From Pelagibacteraceae bacterium (GTDB lineage Bacteria; Pseudomonadota; Alphaproteobacteria; HIMB59), in assembly GCA_008638215.1 (NCBI GenBank), contig VTPN01000005.1, positions 1 through 51,454 on the forward strand: 51,454 bases of DNA, in the 5' to 3' direction. Positions 8,593-16,771 of this stretch are shown here, piece by piece. Each line of letters starts with the position of its first letter. Within the stretch, counting starts at the first letter, position 1. The notes beneath the pieces are model-generated. The model worked only from the letters and a program-made list of their open reading frames with translations, made no database searches and had not been told where the DNA came from. The position numbers and the translations under genes are program-made.

Positions 8593-9570
8593 ATGACTTT
8601 AATAAAAAAAATCAGTCTAGTTCTAGTTTCTCTCTCACTTGTAGCTGTTAGTTCAGTTTCTTCTGCGAAGCCTTTTGAGCCGAAGAAGCCAATTGAACTT
8701 ATTATTCCAGCTGGACAAGGCGGAGGTGCTGACGAGATTGCACGTTTAGTTCAAGGTGTTATTGAAAAAAATGACTACGCTTCAAAGCCAGTGATTCCAA
8801 TCAACAAACAAGGTGGTTCTGGTGGTGAGGCAATGACATATGTTAAGAAAAAAGCTGGTGATGAGCACACACTCATGATCACTCTTAACAACGTTCTTAC
8901 AACTCCAACTAACCAACCCGAATTAGGAATTGATTTCTTTAATGATTTCACTCCTCTTGCAAGACTTATCACTGATACTTTCTTAGTATGGATTGCAACT
9001 GAAGGTAAAAATACTCAAGGTGTAGAAACTTTTGATGACTTTATTGCGCTAGCAAAACAAGGGAACCTTGTTGCTGGTGGAACAGGAAGTATGTCAGAAG
9101 ATGAACTTCTACTTGGTATGATGAGAGGTCAATTTGGATTTGATGCAAAGTATGTTCCATATTCTGGTGGTGGTGCTGTTGCTAAAGGTCTAGTTGGCGG
9201 TGAGTCAGACTTCACTTTAAACAACCCTTCTGAGCAAATGGGTTTCTATCAATCAGGTGATTCAAAAGCTTTAGTTATGATGACCCCTGAAAGAAATTCT
9301 GCTTTCCCTGAGGTTCCATCTTCATATGAGCTTGGATATCCAGATCTTGAATACTACATGATGAGAGCATTCATGGCTCCTGCTGGTATTGATGCAGAAG
9401 TTGAAAAGTACTACACAGGACTTCTTCACACTGTTTATTCTGATAACGAGTTCCAAACTTTCAATATCGACGACGGAAAGTTAATGAGCTGGTTGGAAGG
9501 TTTTGGTCTTAAAGATTTCTTAGCTATCGAATACGAGAAGCACGCAGAAATTATTAAGAACTTTAATTAA
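8593..9570 (+). CDS. tctC: Tripartite tricarboxylate transporter substrate-binding protein (TctC family)
   Basis: A 325-residue periplasmic solute-binding protein of a TTT transporter. A signal peptide covers about residues 1-25, with hydrophobic ISLVLVSLSLVAVS and likely cleavage near SSA-KP. The mature start KPIELIIPAGQGGGADEIAR is the family's ligand-loop signature. The ATG at 8593 follows AGGAGGAATAAAT. tctB and tctA follow with short gaps, so all three parts of the carrier are present. TTT binding proteins bind many carboxylates, so the ligand cannot be read directly. Linkage to a formyl-CoA transferase gene suggests a small organic acid such as oxalate or a 2-hydroxy acid. Confidence 0.92.
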   Translation: MTLIKKISLVLVSLSLVAVSSVSSAKPFEPKKPIELIIPAGQGGGADEIARLVQGVIEKNDYASKPVIPINKQGGSGGEAMTYVKKKAGDEHTLMITLNNVLTTPTNQPELGIDFFNDFTPLARLITDTFLVWIATEGKNTQGVETFDDFIALAKQGNLVAGGTGSMSEDELLLGMMRGQFGFDAKYVPYSGGGAVAKGLVGGESDFTLNNPSEQMGFYQSGDSKALVMMTPERNSAFPEVPSSYELGYPDLEYYMMRAFMAPAGIDAEVEKYYTGLLHTVYSDNEFQTFNIDDGKLMSWLEGFGLKDFLAIEYEKHAEIIKNFN

Positions 9571-9590
9571 TTAATAATTAGGAGCAAGTT

Positions 9591-10112
9591 ATGAGTTTAG
9601 TGTCTAAATTTACTGTAAAAAAAGCAGAAATCACTGTTGCAGTGATTTTAGCGCTGAGCTCGCTTGCTCTTATGATTAAGAGTATGGAGAACAGGATCAC
9701 TTGGAACACAGAAGAGAATATGGGTGCAGGATTTTTGCCATTCTATCTTTCTCTTGGAATGTTGATTTGTTGCGTGTTAGTGATTATCAATTTCTTCTTA
9801 AAAAGAACTCCTCAATCAAAAGATGAAAGTCCTTTTATAGACCCTGAAGCCTTTAAATTTGTTTCGGTTACGTTGATATCGCTTATAGTTTTAGTTTTTG
9901 CGATAGGATATCTTGGTATCTATTTTTCTCTAATTTTCTTTTTAGCTTTTTATCTTCGATACTTTAGCGAAAAGAGTGTGTTATTTATAACTCTCTTTTC
10001 ACTTATCACGCCAGTTTTAACTTTTTTATTTTTTGAGTGGTTATTGAAAATTCCTTTGCCACAAGGAATATCAGAGCCATTATTTTACCCAGTTTACGAC
10101 TTTATGTATTAA
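9591..10112 (+). CDS. tctB: TTT transporter small membrane subunit (TctB family)
   Basis: A 173-residue integral membrane protein with about four or five hydrophobic segments, including EITVAVILALSSLALMI, FYLSLGMLICCVLVIINFF, a long FVSVTLISLIVLVFAIGYLG region, and VLFITLFSLITPVLTFLFF. The segment MGAGFLPFYLSL corresponds to the conserved GPGFFP-type motif of TctB. This poorly conserved subunit works with TctA to move the ligand delivered by TctC, using an ion gradient. It lies 20 bp after tctC with an AGGAGC ribosome-binding site. Confidence 0.9.
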   Translation: MSLVSKFTVKKAEITVAVILALSSLALMIKSMENRITWNTEENMGAGFLPFYLSLGMLICCVLVIINFFLKRTPQSKDESPFIDPEAFKFVSVTLISLIVLVFAIGYLGIYFSLIFFLAFYLRYFSEKSVLFITLFSLITPVLTFLFFEWLLKIPLPQGISEPLFYPVYDFMY

Positions 10113-10145
10113 TAAATTTAGGAGAGGATTATATTAATTTAAATC

Positions 10146-11660
10146 ATGGAAGTTACAGCATTATTACTACAAGGTATATTTACTGCATTTGAACCACTTA
10201 ACTTAGGTTTATTAATTTTTGGATGCTTGGTAGGCTTATTTGTTGGAGCTATGCCGGGATTAGGTTCCGTTAATGGAGTTGCCATACTAATTCCAATTAC
10301 ATTTATTGTTCCACCTACAGCCGCAATTATTTTCTTAGCTGCTGTTTATTATGGAGCTATGTACGGCGGCGCGATCAGTTCAGTGATGCTTGGCATACCG
10401 GGCGCTTCTACGGCTGTTGCGACTGTATTCGATGGAAGACCTTTAGCTGTAAAAGGAGAAGCGATGACTGCCTTGACGGCTGCCGCTGTTGGATCTTTTG
10501 TTGGTGGTACTGTTTCAGTTATTTTATTTACACTTTTCGCACCACCTCTTGCTGAAGTAGCTTTAAGATTTAACGCACCTGAAACTTTTGCTCTAATGGT
10601 CATGGCGTTTGCCACATTTGTTGGATTGGGTGGAGACGATATTCCTAAAACTGTATTTTCAATTTTAATTGGATTAGCTTTATCAACTATTGGATTAGAT
10701 CTCATTACTGGTAAACCCAGACTAATTTTCTTCGGCATGCCAGGATTTTTACATGGCATCAATTTCTTAGTTCTTGCCATCGGTATTTACGGTATTGGAG
10801 AGATGCTCTGGACCCTTGAAGAGACAAAAGGAAAAGTTCAGATGTCTAAACTTTCCGTAAATATGAAAGAAGTAGGCAAAGCATTAGGCGCTCTTAAGAA
10901 AACTTTTTTGGCCATGAACATTGGCTCATTCCTTGGTTTTTTCGTTGGTATTTTACCAGCTGCCGGCGCAACCCCTGCTTCTTTGATGTCTTATGGAATC
11001 ACAAAGCAATTATCAAAAAATTCATCTGAATTTGGTCATGGTGCAGTAGCAGGAGTAGTTGCCCCAGAGACTGCGAACAACTCAGCTAGTACAGGAAGTA
11101 TGTTGCCCATGTTAACGCTTGGTATCCCAGGTTCTCCAACTACTGCTATTTTGTTAGGTGGCATGATACTTTGGGGCCTAACTCCTGGACCTCTTTTGTT
11201 TACTCAAGAGCCTGAATTTGTTTGGGGTTTAATTGGAAGTTTATATATTGCTAATTTCTTTACTTTGGTACTTAACATTGCATTAATCCCAGCTTTCCTA
11301 ATGGTTTTAAGGATTCCTTTTGCTATCTTAGCCCCTGTTATATTTGTTCTTTGTGTTACAGGAGGTTATGCACCTACGCAGAGTCTCCATGATGTATGGT
11401 TAATGCTATTATTTGGCTTTGGAGGATATGTTTTAAGAAAGCTAGATTATCCAGTCGCTCCTGCCGTATTATCTATTGTTTTAGGTCCTTTAGCTGAAAA
11501 TGCATTAAGGCAATCATTAATTCTTTCAGATGGAAGTATGGGAATTTTCTTTGATTTTACTGCTAAGCCTATTGCTGCTGTGATTATGTACATTGCAATT
11601 GTTCTGGTATTGATGCCAGCCTTCGGACCCATCTACAGAAAGCTATTTAAAAAAGCTTAA
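10146..11660 (+). CDS. tctA: TTT transporter large membrane subunit (TctA family)
   Basis: A 504-residue, roughly 12-helix permease that forms the translocation path. Characteristic motifs are VGAMPGLGSVNGVAILIPIT near residue 30, YGAMYGGAISSVMLGIPGAS shortly after, and the repeat-like PAAGATPASLM and APETANNSASTGSMLPMLTLG in the second half, reflecting the internal duplication of the family. It follows tctB by 33 bp. The GntR regulator gene begins 10 bp downstream, so regulator and transporter are probably on one transcript. Confidence 0.95.
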   Translation: MEVTALLLQGIFTAFEPLNLGLLIFGCLVGLFVGAMPGLGSVNGVAILIPITFIVPPTAAIIFLAAVYYGAMYGGAISSVMLGIPGASTAVATVFDGRPLAVKGEAMTALTAAAVGSFVGGTVSVILFTLFAPPLAEVALRFNAPETFALMVMAFATFVGLGGDDIPKTVFSILIGLALSTIGLDLITGKPRLIFFGMPGFLHGINFLVLAIGIYGIGEMLWTLEETKGKVQMSKLSVNMKEVGKALGALKKTFLAMNIGSFLGFFVGILPAAGATPASLMSYGITKQLSKNSSEFGHGAVAGVVAPETANNSASTGSMLPMLTLGIPGSPTTAILLGGMILWGLTPGPLLFTQEPEFVWGLIGSLYIANFFTLVLNIALIPAFLMVLRIPFAILAPVIFVLCVTGGYAPTQSLHDVWLMLLFGFGGYVLRKLDYPVAPAVLSIVLGPLAENALRQSLILSDGSMGIFFDFTAKPIAAVIMYIAIVLVLMPAFGPIYRKLFKKA

Positions 11661-11670
11661 GCACAATCCT

Positions 11671-12330
11671 ATGATCCAAAAGATCGGACCTGTAAACTTA
11701 AAAAATAAAGTTTACGATGCGCTTAAAAAGTACATTTTATCTCTTAATATTTATTTAAGGGAGAGTGATTTTCATTTAGATGAAAGACAACTATCCGAAA
11801 AGTTGGGAGTTAGCAGAACTCCAATTCGAGAAGCTGTAGCAAGGTTAGAGCAAGAGGGAATAGTCAAAACTGTTCCGAGAAGGGGCGTCTTTGTTCATAG
11901 AAAGTCTAAGAAAGAATTAATAGATATTGTAACTGTTTGGGCTGGATTGGAGGGGTATGCTGCTCATTTAATTACTAAAAATTCCTCTAAAGAGGAAATT
12001 GAAATACTTAATTCCTTCTGTCAGTATTCAAAATCAAATGTTTTATCAGAATTAGATAATTACTCGAATGATAATATTAAATTTCATCAATACATCATGA
12101 AGCTTACCAAAGTTAAACTGATGGGTGAAATTCTAGAATCGCAATTAATTCATCTTCAATATCTTAGAAAAAAGTTCATCATCGAGTCAAATAGATCTAT
12201 TCAATCCATTGATGAGCATAATGATATTGTTAAATCTCTTGTCGCAGGTCAACCCACAAAAGCTGAAAAACTCCTGAAAAACCACGCTTTAACCCTTGTC
12301 GATAAAATTGAGGAAAGTATCAAATCTTAA
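11671..12330 (+). CDS. GntR-family transcriptional regulator, FCD subfamily
   Basis: A 219-residue regulator. The N-terminal winged helix-turn-helix is clear (LRESDFHLDERQLSEKLGVS, then RTPIREAVARLEQEGIV). The C-terminal FadR-like effector domain (about residues 80-215) keeps the expected metal-binding Asp and His residues in DNIKFHQ, DEHNDIV and LLKNHAL. Such proteins usually bind a carboxylate and leave their operator. It sits between the transporter it follows and the ThDP gene it precedes. Two matching palindromes (8434-8450, 12359-12375) flank the block and are the likely operators, which suggests local control of uptake and catabolism. Confidence 0.9.
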   Translation: MIQKIGPVNLKNKVYDALKKYILSLNIYLRESDFHLDERQLSEKLGVSRTPIREAVARLEQEGIVKTVPRRGVFVHRKSKKELIDIVTVWAGLEGYAAHLITKNSSKEEIEILNSFCQYSKSNVLSELDNYSNDNIKFHQYIMKLTKVKLMGEILESQLIHLQYLRKKFIIESNRSIQSIDEHNDIVKSLVAGQPTKAEKLLKNHALTLVDKIEESIKS

Positions 12331-12358
12331 CCAAAATTCTTTGCAACAGTAAATAATC

Positions 12359-12375
12359 TGGTATACATTATACCA
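12359..12375. promoter_or_regulatory. Putative GntR-family operator, site 2
   Basis: TGGTATACATTATACCA is a perfect 7-3-7 inverted repeat in the 61-bp gap between the GntR gene and the ThDP enzyme gene, 16 bp before the ATG. Its last 15 bases recur exactly in site 1. The form resembles operators of FCD-type GntR proteins. Its place directly upstream of the start suggests repression of the ThDP enzyme-frc-hydrolase transcript when no inducer is present. Confidence 0.65.
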
Positions 12376-12391
12376 CCAGAGAGAGGTAAAA

Positions 12392-14068
12392 ATGTCTACA
12401 GGAACTAATGAACAAATGATTACTGGCGGTGAGCTAGTAGCAAAAGCTCTCAAAGCTGAGGGCGTCGAAGTAATTTACACCCTATGTGGTGGTCATATTA
12501 TTGATATTTATAATGGTTGTTTAAACGAAGGAATTAAGATTATTGATGTAAGACACGAAGAAGTGGCTTCACATGCTGCCGATGGCTATGCAAGAATGAC
12601 TGGAAAACCAGGATGTGCAGTTGTAACTGCTGGACCAGGCACGACCCATGCTATAACGGGTGTAGCTAATGCTTTTAGAGCTGAGATCCCTATGTTGTTG
12701 ATTGGTGGACAAAGTTCACTAACTCAGCATAAAATGGGCTCACTTCAAGATCTTCCTCACGTTGACATGATGCAACCAATTACAAAATTTGCAGCTACTG
12801 TGATGTCTACTGAAAGATGTGCTGATATGGTATCGATGGCGTTTAGAGAAACTAGAAATGGTTCTTTTGGACCATCTTTTCTTGAAATCCCAAGAGATAT
12901 CTTAGATTCATCTATCCCTTTAAGTAAAGCGGTTATCCCACAAACAGGAAAATATAGTGCCTCCTCTAAAACTCTCGCTGATCCTGTGGATGTTCAAAAA
13001 GCTGCTGACATTATTTCTAAAGCTGAAAGACCATGTGTACTTCTTGGTCAGCAAGTTTGGACAAGTCAATCAACCCAAGATGCAGTAGATTTCGTAAGAA
13101 ATATGGATATTCCTGCTTACCTTAATGGTTCAGCACGAGGTTCATTACCTCCTGGAGATCCTCACCATTTTCATAGAACTAGAAGAAATGCTTTTACTAA
13201 ATCTGATTGTATAATAATTGTTGGTACTCCATTTGACTTTAGAATGGGATACGGAAAAAGACTGAATCCTAATGCAACTGTTATCCAAATTGATATGGAT
13301 TATAGAACAGTTGGAAAAAATAGAGATATTTCTCTTGGTTTAGTTGGACATATCGGAACAACCCTAAAGGCTATTTCAGAAGCTGGTTCAAAAAAAGATA
13401 GATCTGATTGGTTTAAGGAATTAAGAGCGGGTGAAGAAGCAGCTCTTGAGAAGTTAATGCCAACATTTACTACTGATAAATCACCAATTAGTCCTTACAG
13501 AGTTGCTTGGGAATTAAACGAATTCTTAAATGATGATACTATCTATATCGGTGATGGTGGTGACGTTGTTACTATTAGTGCACAAGCGGTACAGCCGAGA
13601 CAACCGGGTGCTTGGATGGACCCAGGACCTCTTGGTACATTAGGTGTAGGCGTACCTTATGCCCTTGCAGCTAAGATTGCCGCTCCTGAAAAAGAAGTAT
13701 TACTCTATTGTGGTGATGGAGCATTCTCTATGACCGGTATGGACTTTGAGGCATTTGTTAGACATAAAGCCCCAGTTCTGACTGTCATCGGGAATAACTC
13801 AGCTCAAAACCAAATTCGTTTTGGTCAAATCATGAAGTACGGCGAAGATAAAGGTAACGTAGGAAACTTATTAGGTGATGTTAACTTCGATGAGTTTGCT
13901 AAAATTTTCGGTGGTCATGGTGAAGCTGTTAGAGAAGCCAAAGATATTCAACCAGCCCTTCAAAGAGCAAGAGAAGCGGTTAAGTCAGGCATTCCTGCAA
14001 TCGTAAATATTTGGGTTGATAAAGAAGAATTTGCACCTGGTACTAAAAACCAGACTATGTACAAATAA
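12392..14068 (+). CDS. Thiamine-diphosphate enzyme of the acetolactate synthase / 2-hydroxyacyl-CoA lyase / oxalyl-CoA decarboxylase superfamily
   Basis: A 558-residue three-domain ThDP enzyme. The N-terminal PYR domain carries the activating glutamate Glu56 in RHEEVASHAADGYAR. The C-terminal PP domain has GDG at 441-443 and NN at 468-469 for Mg-diphosphate binding. Its neighbour is a formyl-CoA transferase, as in oxalate degradation (oxc-frc). However, the Tyr-Glu pair that marks oxalyl-CoA decarboxylase is replaced by Leu118-Gln119 in MGSLQDLPHVD. That pattern is closer to 2-hydroxyacyl-CoA lyase and acetolactate synthase. Glu56 argues against glyoxylate carboligase, which lacks it. Cleavage of an acyl-CoA to formyl-CoA is inferred. 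The start follows GAGAGG. Confidence 0.8.
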   Translation: MSTGTNEQMITGGELVAKALKAEGVEVIYTLCGGHIIDIYNGCLNEGIKIIDVRHEEVASHAADGYARMTGKPGCAVVTAGPGTTHAITGVANAFRAEIPMLLIGGQSSLTQHKMGSLQDLPHVDMMQPITKFAATVMSTERCADMVSMAFRETRNGSFGPSFLEIPRDILDSSIPLSKAVIPQTGKYSASSKTLADPVDVQKAADIISKAERPCVLLGQQVWTSQSTQDAVDFVRNMDIPAYLNGSARGSLPPGDPHHFHRTRRNAFTKSDCIIIVGTPFDFRMGYGKRLNPNATVIQIDMDYRTVGKNRDISLGLVGHIGTTLKAISEAGSKKDRSDWFKELRAGEEAALEKLMPTFTTDKSPISPYRVAWELNEFLNDDTIYIGDGGDVVTISAQAVQPRQPGAWMDPGPLGTLGVGVPYALAAKIAAPEKEVLLYCGDGAFSMTGMDFEAFVRHKAPVLTVIGNNSAQNQIRFGQIMKYGEDKGNVGNLLGDVNFDEFAKIFGGHGEAVREAKDIQPALQRAREAVKSGIPAIVNIWVDKEEFAPGTKNQTMYK

Positions 14069-14077
14069 TTCGGAATA

Positions 14078-15325
14078 ATGGAAGCTTTAAAAGGTGTAAA
14101 GGTACTGGACATGACTCATGTCCAGTCTGGCCCAACATGTACTCAACTATTAGCTTGGTTTGGTGCGGATGTAGTTAAGGTAGAACGTCCTGGAGTAGGT
14201 GATGCTACTCGTGGACAGCTTAGGGATATTCCTGAAGCTGATAGTCTTTACTTTACAATGCTAAACTCAAATAAAAGAAGCATTACACTTAACCCCAAAA
14301 AACCAGAGGGAGCTAAAATCTTTACACAATTAATTAAAGAATGTGATGTCATGGTTGAGAATTTTGCACCTGGGGCTTTAGACCGTATGGGTTTTACTTG
14401 GGAAAAAATTCAAGAAATTAATCCAAGAATGATTTATGCCTCTGTAAAAGGATTTGGGCCAGGTAAGTACGAAGAATGTAAAGTTTATGAAAACGTTGCT
14501 CAATGTGCTGGTGGCTCTGCATCAACTACAGGAATGTTAGGCGAATTACCTATGGTTACTGGTGCACAAATTGGCGATAGTGGAACAGGTCTCCACTTAG
14601 CTTTAGGAATTGTTACAGCTCTTTTTCATAGAGAAAAATCAGGTAAAGGCCAAAAAGTATCTGCGGCTATGCAAGATGGAGTTCTAAATCTTTGTAGAGT
14701 AAAACTCCGTGATCAACAAAGACTTGAACGAGGCCCTCTAAAAGAATACTCCCAGTTCGGTGAAGGTATTCCTTTTGGTGAATCTACCCCAAGAGCCGGC
14801 AATGACTCAGGTGGAGGACAGCCTGGTAGAATTTTAAAATGTAAAGGTTGGGAAACCGATCCTAACGCATATACTTATTTTATTACCCAAGCAGCTGTAT
14901 GGGAGAAGGTCTGTGATGTTATCGGAAAACCTGAATGGAAAGAGGATGAAGAATTTTCAACTCCTGAAAAAAGATTACCGAAATTAAATGAAATATTTAA
15001 TACGATTGAAGCATGGACAATGACGAAAACTAAATTTGAAGTTATGGAAATATGCAATCCCTTAGATATTCCAGTTGGCCCAATTTTATCAATGAAAGAA
15101 ATTGCAGAAGATCCGGGTCTTAGGGCAACTGAAACAATTGTAGAAGTAGATCACCCAGTGAGAGGTAAATATTTAACTGTTGGCAATCCGATTAAACTTT
15201 CCGATTCACCAGCTGTAGTGAAAAGATCTCCACTTTTGGGAGAGCATACTGACGAAATTCTTAAAGAATTTTGTAAAATGAGCGATGATGAAATTAAAGC
15301 CGTAAGAGAAGTTGGAGCGGTATAA
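14078..15325 (+). CDS. frc: Formyl-CoA:oxalate CoA-transferase-like class III CoA transferase
   Basis: A 415-residue family III CoA transferase that aligns along its length with E. coli Frc. Matches include [50 protein letters not shown]-like [21 protein letters not shown], the glycine loop [18 protein letters not shown], and RGKYLTVG. The catalytic aspartate is Asp167 in IGDSGTG. Frc moves CoA from formyl-CoA to oxalate. Here it would activate the acid imported by TctABC so that the ThDP enzyme 9 bp upstream can cleave it and regenerate formyl-CoA. Oxalate is the best-known acceptor, but related enzymes use other acids. Confidence 0.9.
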   Translation: MEALKGVKVLDMTHVQSGPTCTQLLAWFGADVVKVERPGVGDATRGQLRDIPEADSLYFTMLNSNKRSITLNPKKPEGAKIFTQLIKECDVMVENFAPGALDRMGFTWEKIQEINPRMIYASVKGFGPGKYEECKVYENVAQCAGGSASTTGMLGELPMVTGAQIGDSGTGLHLALGIVTALFHREKSGKGQKVSAAMQDGVLNLCRVKLRDQQRLERGPLKEYSQFGEGIPFGESTPRAGNDSGGGQPGRILKCKGWETDPNAYTYFITQAAVWEKVCDVIGKPEWKEDEEFSTPEKRLPKLNEIFNTIEAWTMTKTKFEVMEICNPLDIPVGPILSMKEIAEDPGLRATETIVEVDHPVRGKYLTVGNPIKLSDSPAVVKRSPLLGEHTDEILKEFCKMSDDEIKAVREVGAV

Positions 15326-15349
15326 AAAACACAAAGGGAGAAATTAAAA

Positions 15350-16267
15350 ATGAAAATTATACTTATGGGACAACAGGCATTTGGTAAAAGTGCTTTAGAA
15401 AAATTTCACACAGGAACTGATCATGAGGTTGTTGCTGTTTACTGCGCACCCGACAAAGAAGGCAAACCAATTGACCCTGTCAAAGAATATGCTCAAAGTG
15501 TAGGTCTTCCAGTTTATCAGCCATCAAATTTTAAAGATCAAGAAGTATTAGATCAAATCAAATCTCATGATGCCGATCTATGCGTCATGGCTTATGTTAT
15601 TATTTTTGTACCCGAGGCTGCTAGAGATATTCCTAAACACGGATCAATTTGCTTTCACCCATCTCTTCTTCCTTTACATAGAGGCCCAAGCTCTATTAAT
15701 TGGCCCATTATTTGGGGTTCAGAGAAGACTGGCTTGACCATTTTTTATCCTAATGATGGTTTAGATGAGGGTGAAATTTTACTTCAAAAGGAAGTTGAAA
15801 TTAGCCCAGATGATACCTTGGGAGATGTTTATTTTTCAAAGATTTTTCCTTTAGGAGTAGATGCTTGTGTTGAGGCTGCAGATTTAATTGCTGCAGGAAA
15901 CGCTCCAAGAATTGCCCAAGATGATACTAAGGCTACTTATGAATCTTGGTGTAAAAAAGCTGACGCTCGAATTGATTGGAAAAAACCTGGAAGAGAAATT
16001 TATAACTTAATTAGAGGCTGTAATCCGCAACCGGGAGCTTGGGCAGAATTCATGGGAGATGAATTTACTTTCCTTGACACTAAGTTTATTGACGAACAAA
16101 GTGCAGAACATTTTCCAGGACAAATTATTTCCATCAATGCCGAAAATGTTCGAATAGCTGTTAAAGGCGGTTTCATTGAAGTTTCAAGATTTAAGTCAGA
16201 TCAAGGTAAACTTTTTGTAAAAGATATGAATACAGCAGTGTTTACAGAGGGCGATTTATTCTCATAA
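15350..16267 (+). CDS. 10-formyltetrahydrofolate hydrolase/transferase-like protein (ALDH1L1 N-terminal domain type)
   Basis: A 305-residue formyltransferase-fold protein equivalent to the N-terminal hydrolase domain of eukaryotic 10-formyl-THF dehydrogenase, without the carrier and aldehyde dehydrogenase domains. Shared features are the MKIILMGQQAFG start, HPSLLPLHRGPSSINW with catalytic His103, NDGLDEGEILLQKE with Asp139, and the C-terminal FMT-like domain with IRGCNPQPGAW. It is also related to methionyl-tRNA formyltransferase, but the wording of these motifs favours the ALDH1L1 type. It sits 24 bp after frc behind a GGGAG ribosome-binding site. It probably handles the one-carbon unit released from formyl-CoA, by formyl-THF hydrolysis or by formyl transfer. 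Confidence 0.82.
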   Translation: MKIILMGQQAFGKSALEKFHTGTDHEVVAVYCAPDKEGKPIDPVKEYAQSVGLPVYQPSNFKDQEVLDQIKSHDADLCVMAYVIIFVPEAARDIPKHGSICFHPSLLPLHRGPSSINWPIIWGSEKTGLTIFYPNDGLDEGEILLQKEVEISPDDTLGDVYFSKIFPLGVDACVEAADLIAAGNAPRIAQDDTKATYESWCKKADARIDWKKPGREIYNLIRGCNPQPGAWAEFMGDEFTFLDTKFIDEQSAEHFPGQIISINAENVRIAVKGGFIEVSRFKSDQGKLFVKDMNTAVFTEGDLFS

Positions 16268-16276
16268 TAGCTTTTA

Positions 16277-16771
16277 GTGGCTACCAAACAAAAACACTCA
16301 GCTAAATTTTTAAGCTTTATAGTCTATTTTGTAGTTCTATTTCTATTATGGTACATACTATCAGGATACTTAAAGCCTCTTTTATTATTCTTTGGTTTAA
16401 TTAGCGTTCTATTTGTCAGTTGGATGTCTTATAGAGCGAGAGCTATAGACAGCGATACTTTTCCCTTAAAACTTTTATTACGATTACCTTTTTATTGGTT
16501 ATGGCTGACGAAAGAGATAGTAAAGTCTGGCCTAAGCACAACAAAAATAATTTGGAGTAACAATTATTCACCTGAACTCATTAAAATTAAAGCATCACAA
16601 AAAAATTCAACGGGTATCGCTAATTATGCGAATGCAATTACATTAACACCTGGTACGGTCACTATCGAAGTTGAAAAAAATGATTTACTTGTTCATGCTT
16701 TGAGTAAGGAATTATCTAAAGATTTACAGTCTGGCGAAATGGATCGATTCATTACAGGACTGGACAAATGA
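16277..16771 (+). CDS. mrpE: Mrp-type cation/proton antiporter subunit E
   Basis: A 164-residue membrane protein with two or three N-terminal helices (LSFIVYFVVLFLLWYILS, LLLFFGLISVLFVSW, a LPFYWLWL segment) and a cytosolic C-terminal domain with the MrpE signature ANAITLTPGTVTIEV. It starts with GTG at 16277, only 9 bp after the formyl-THF hydrolase-like gene, so the antiporter operon may be read through from the catabolic genes. Its end overlaps mrpF by 4 bp. Mrp complexes exchange Na+ or K+ for protons across the inner membrane. Confidence 0.92.
   Translation: MATKQKHSAKFLSFIVYFVVLFLLWYILSGYLKPLLLFFGLISVLFVSWMSYRARAIDSDTFPLKLLLRLPFYWLWLTKEIVKSGLSTTKIIWSNNYSPELIKIKASQKNSTGIANYANAITLTPGTVTIEVEKNDLLVHALSKELSKDLQSGEMDRFITGLDK

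Noticed and set aside
10349-10780. A 143-codon open frame on the minus strand inside tctA
   Set aside because: It is antisense to well-conserved TctA motifs and has Pro/Ala/Thr/Lys-rich composition with no recognisable domain; a shadow of the real gene.
12392-14068. Glyoxylate carboligase or sulfoacetaldehyde acetyltransferase
   Set aside because: Glyoxylate carboligase lacks the activating Glu, which is present here as Glu56. No pta or sulfonate gene supports a sulfoacetaldehyde enzyme, and the frc neighbour points to CoA thioesters.
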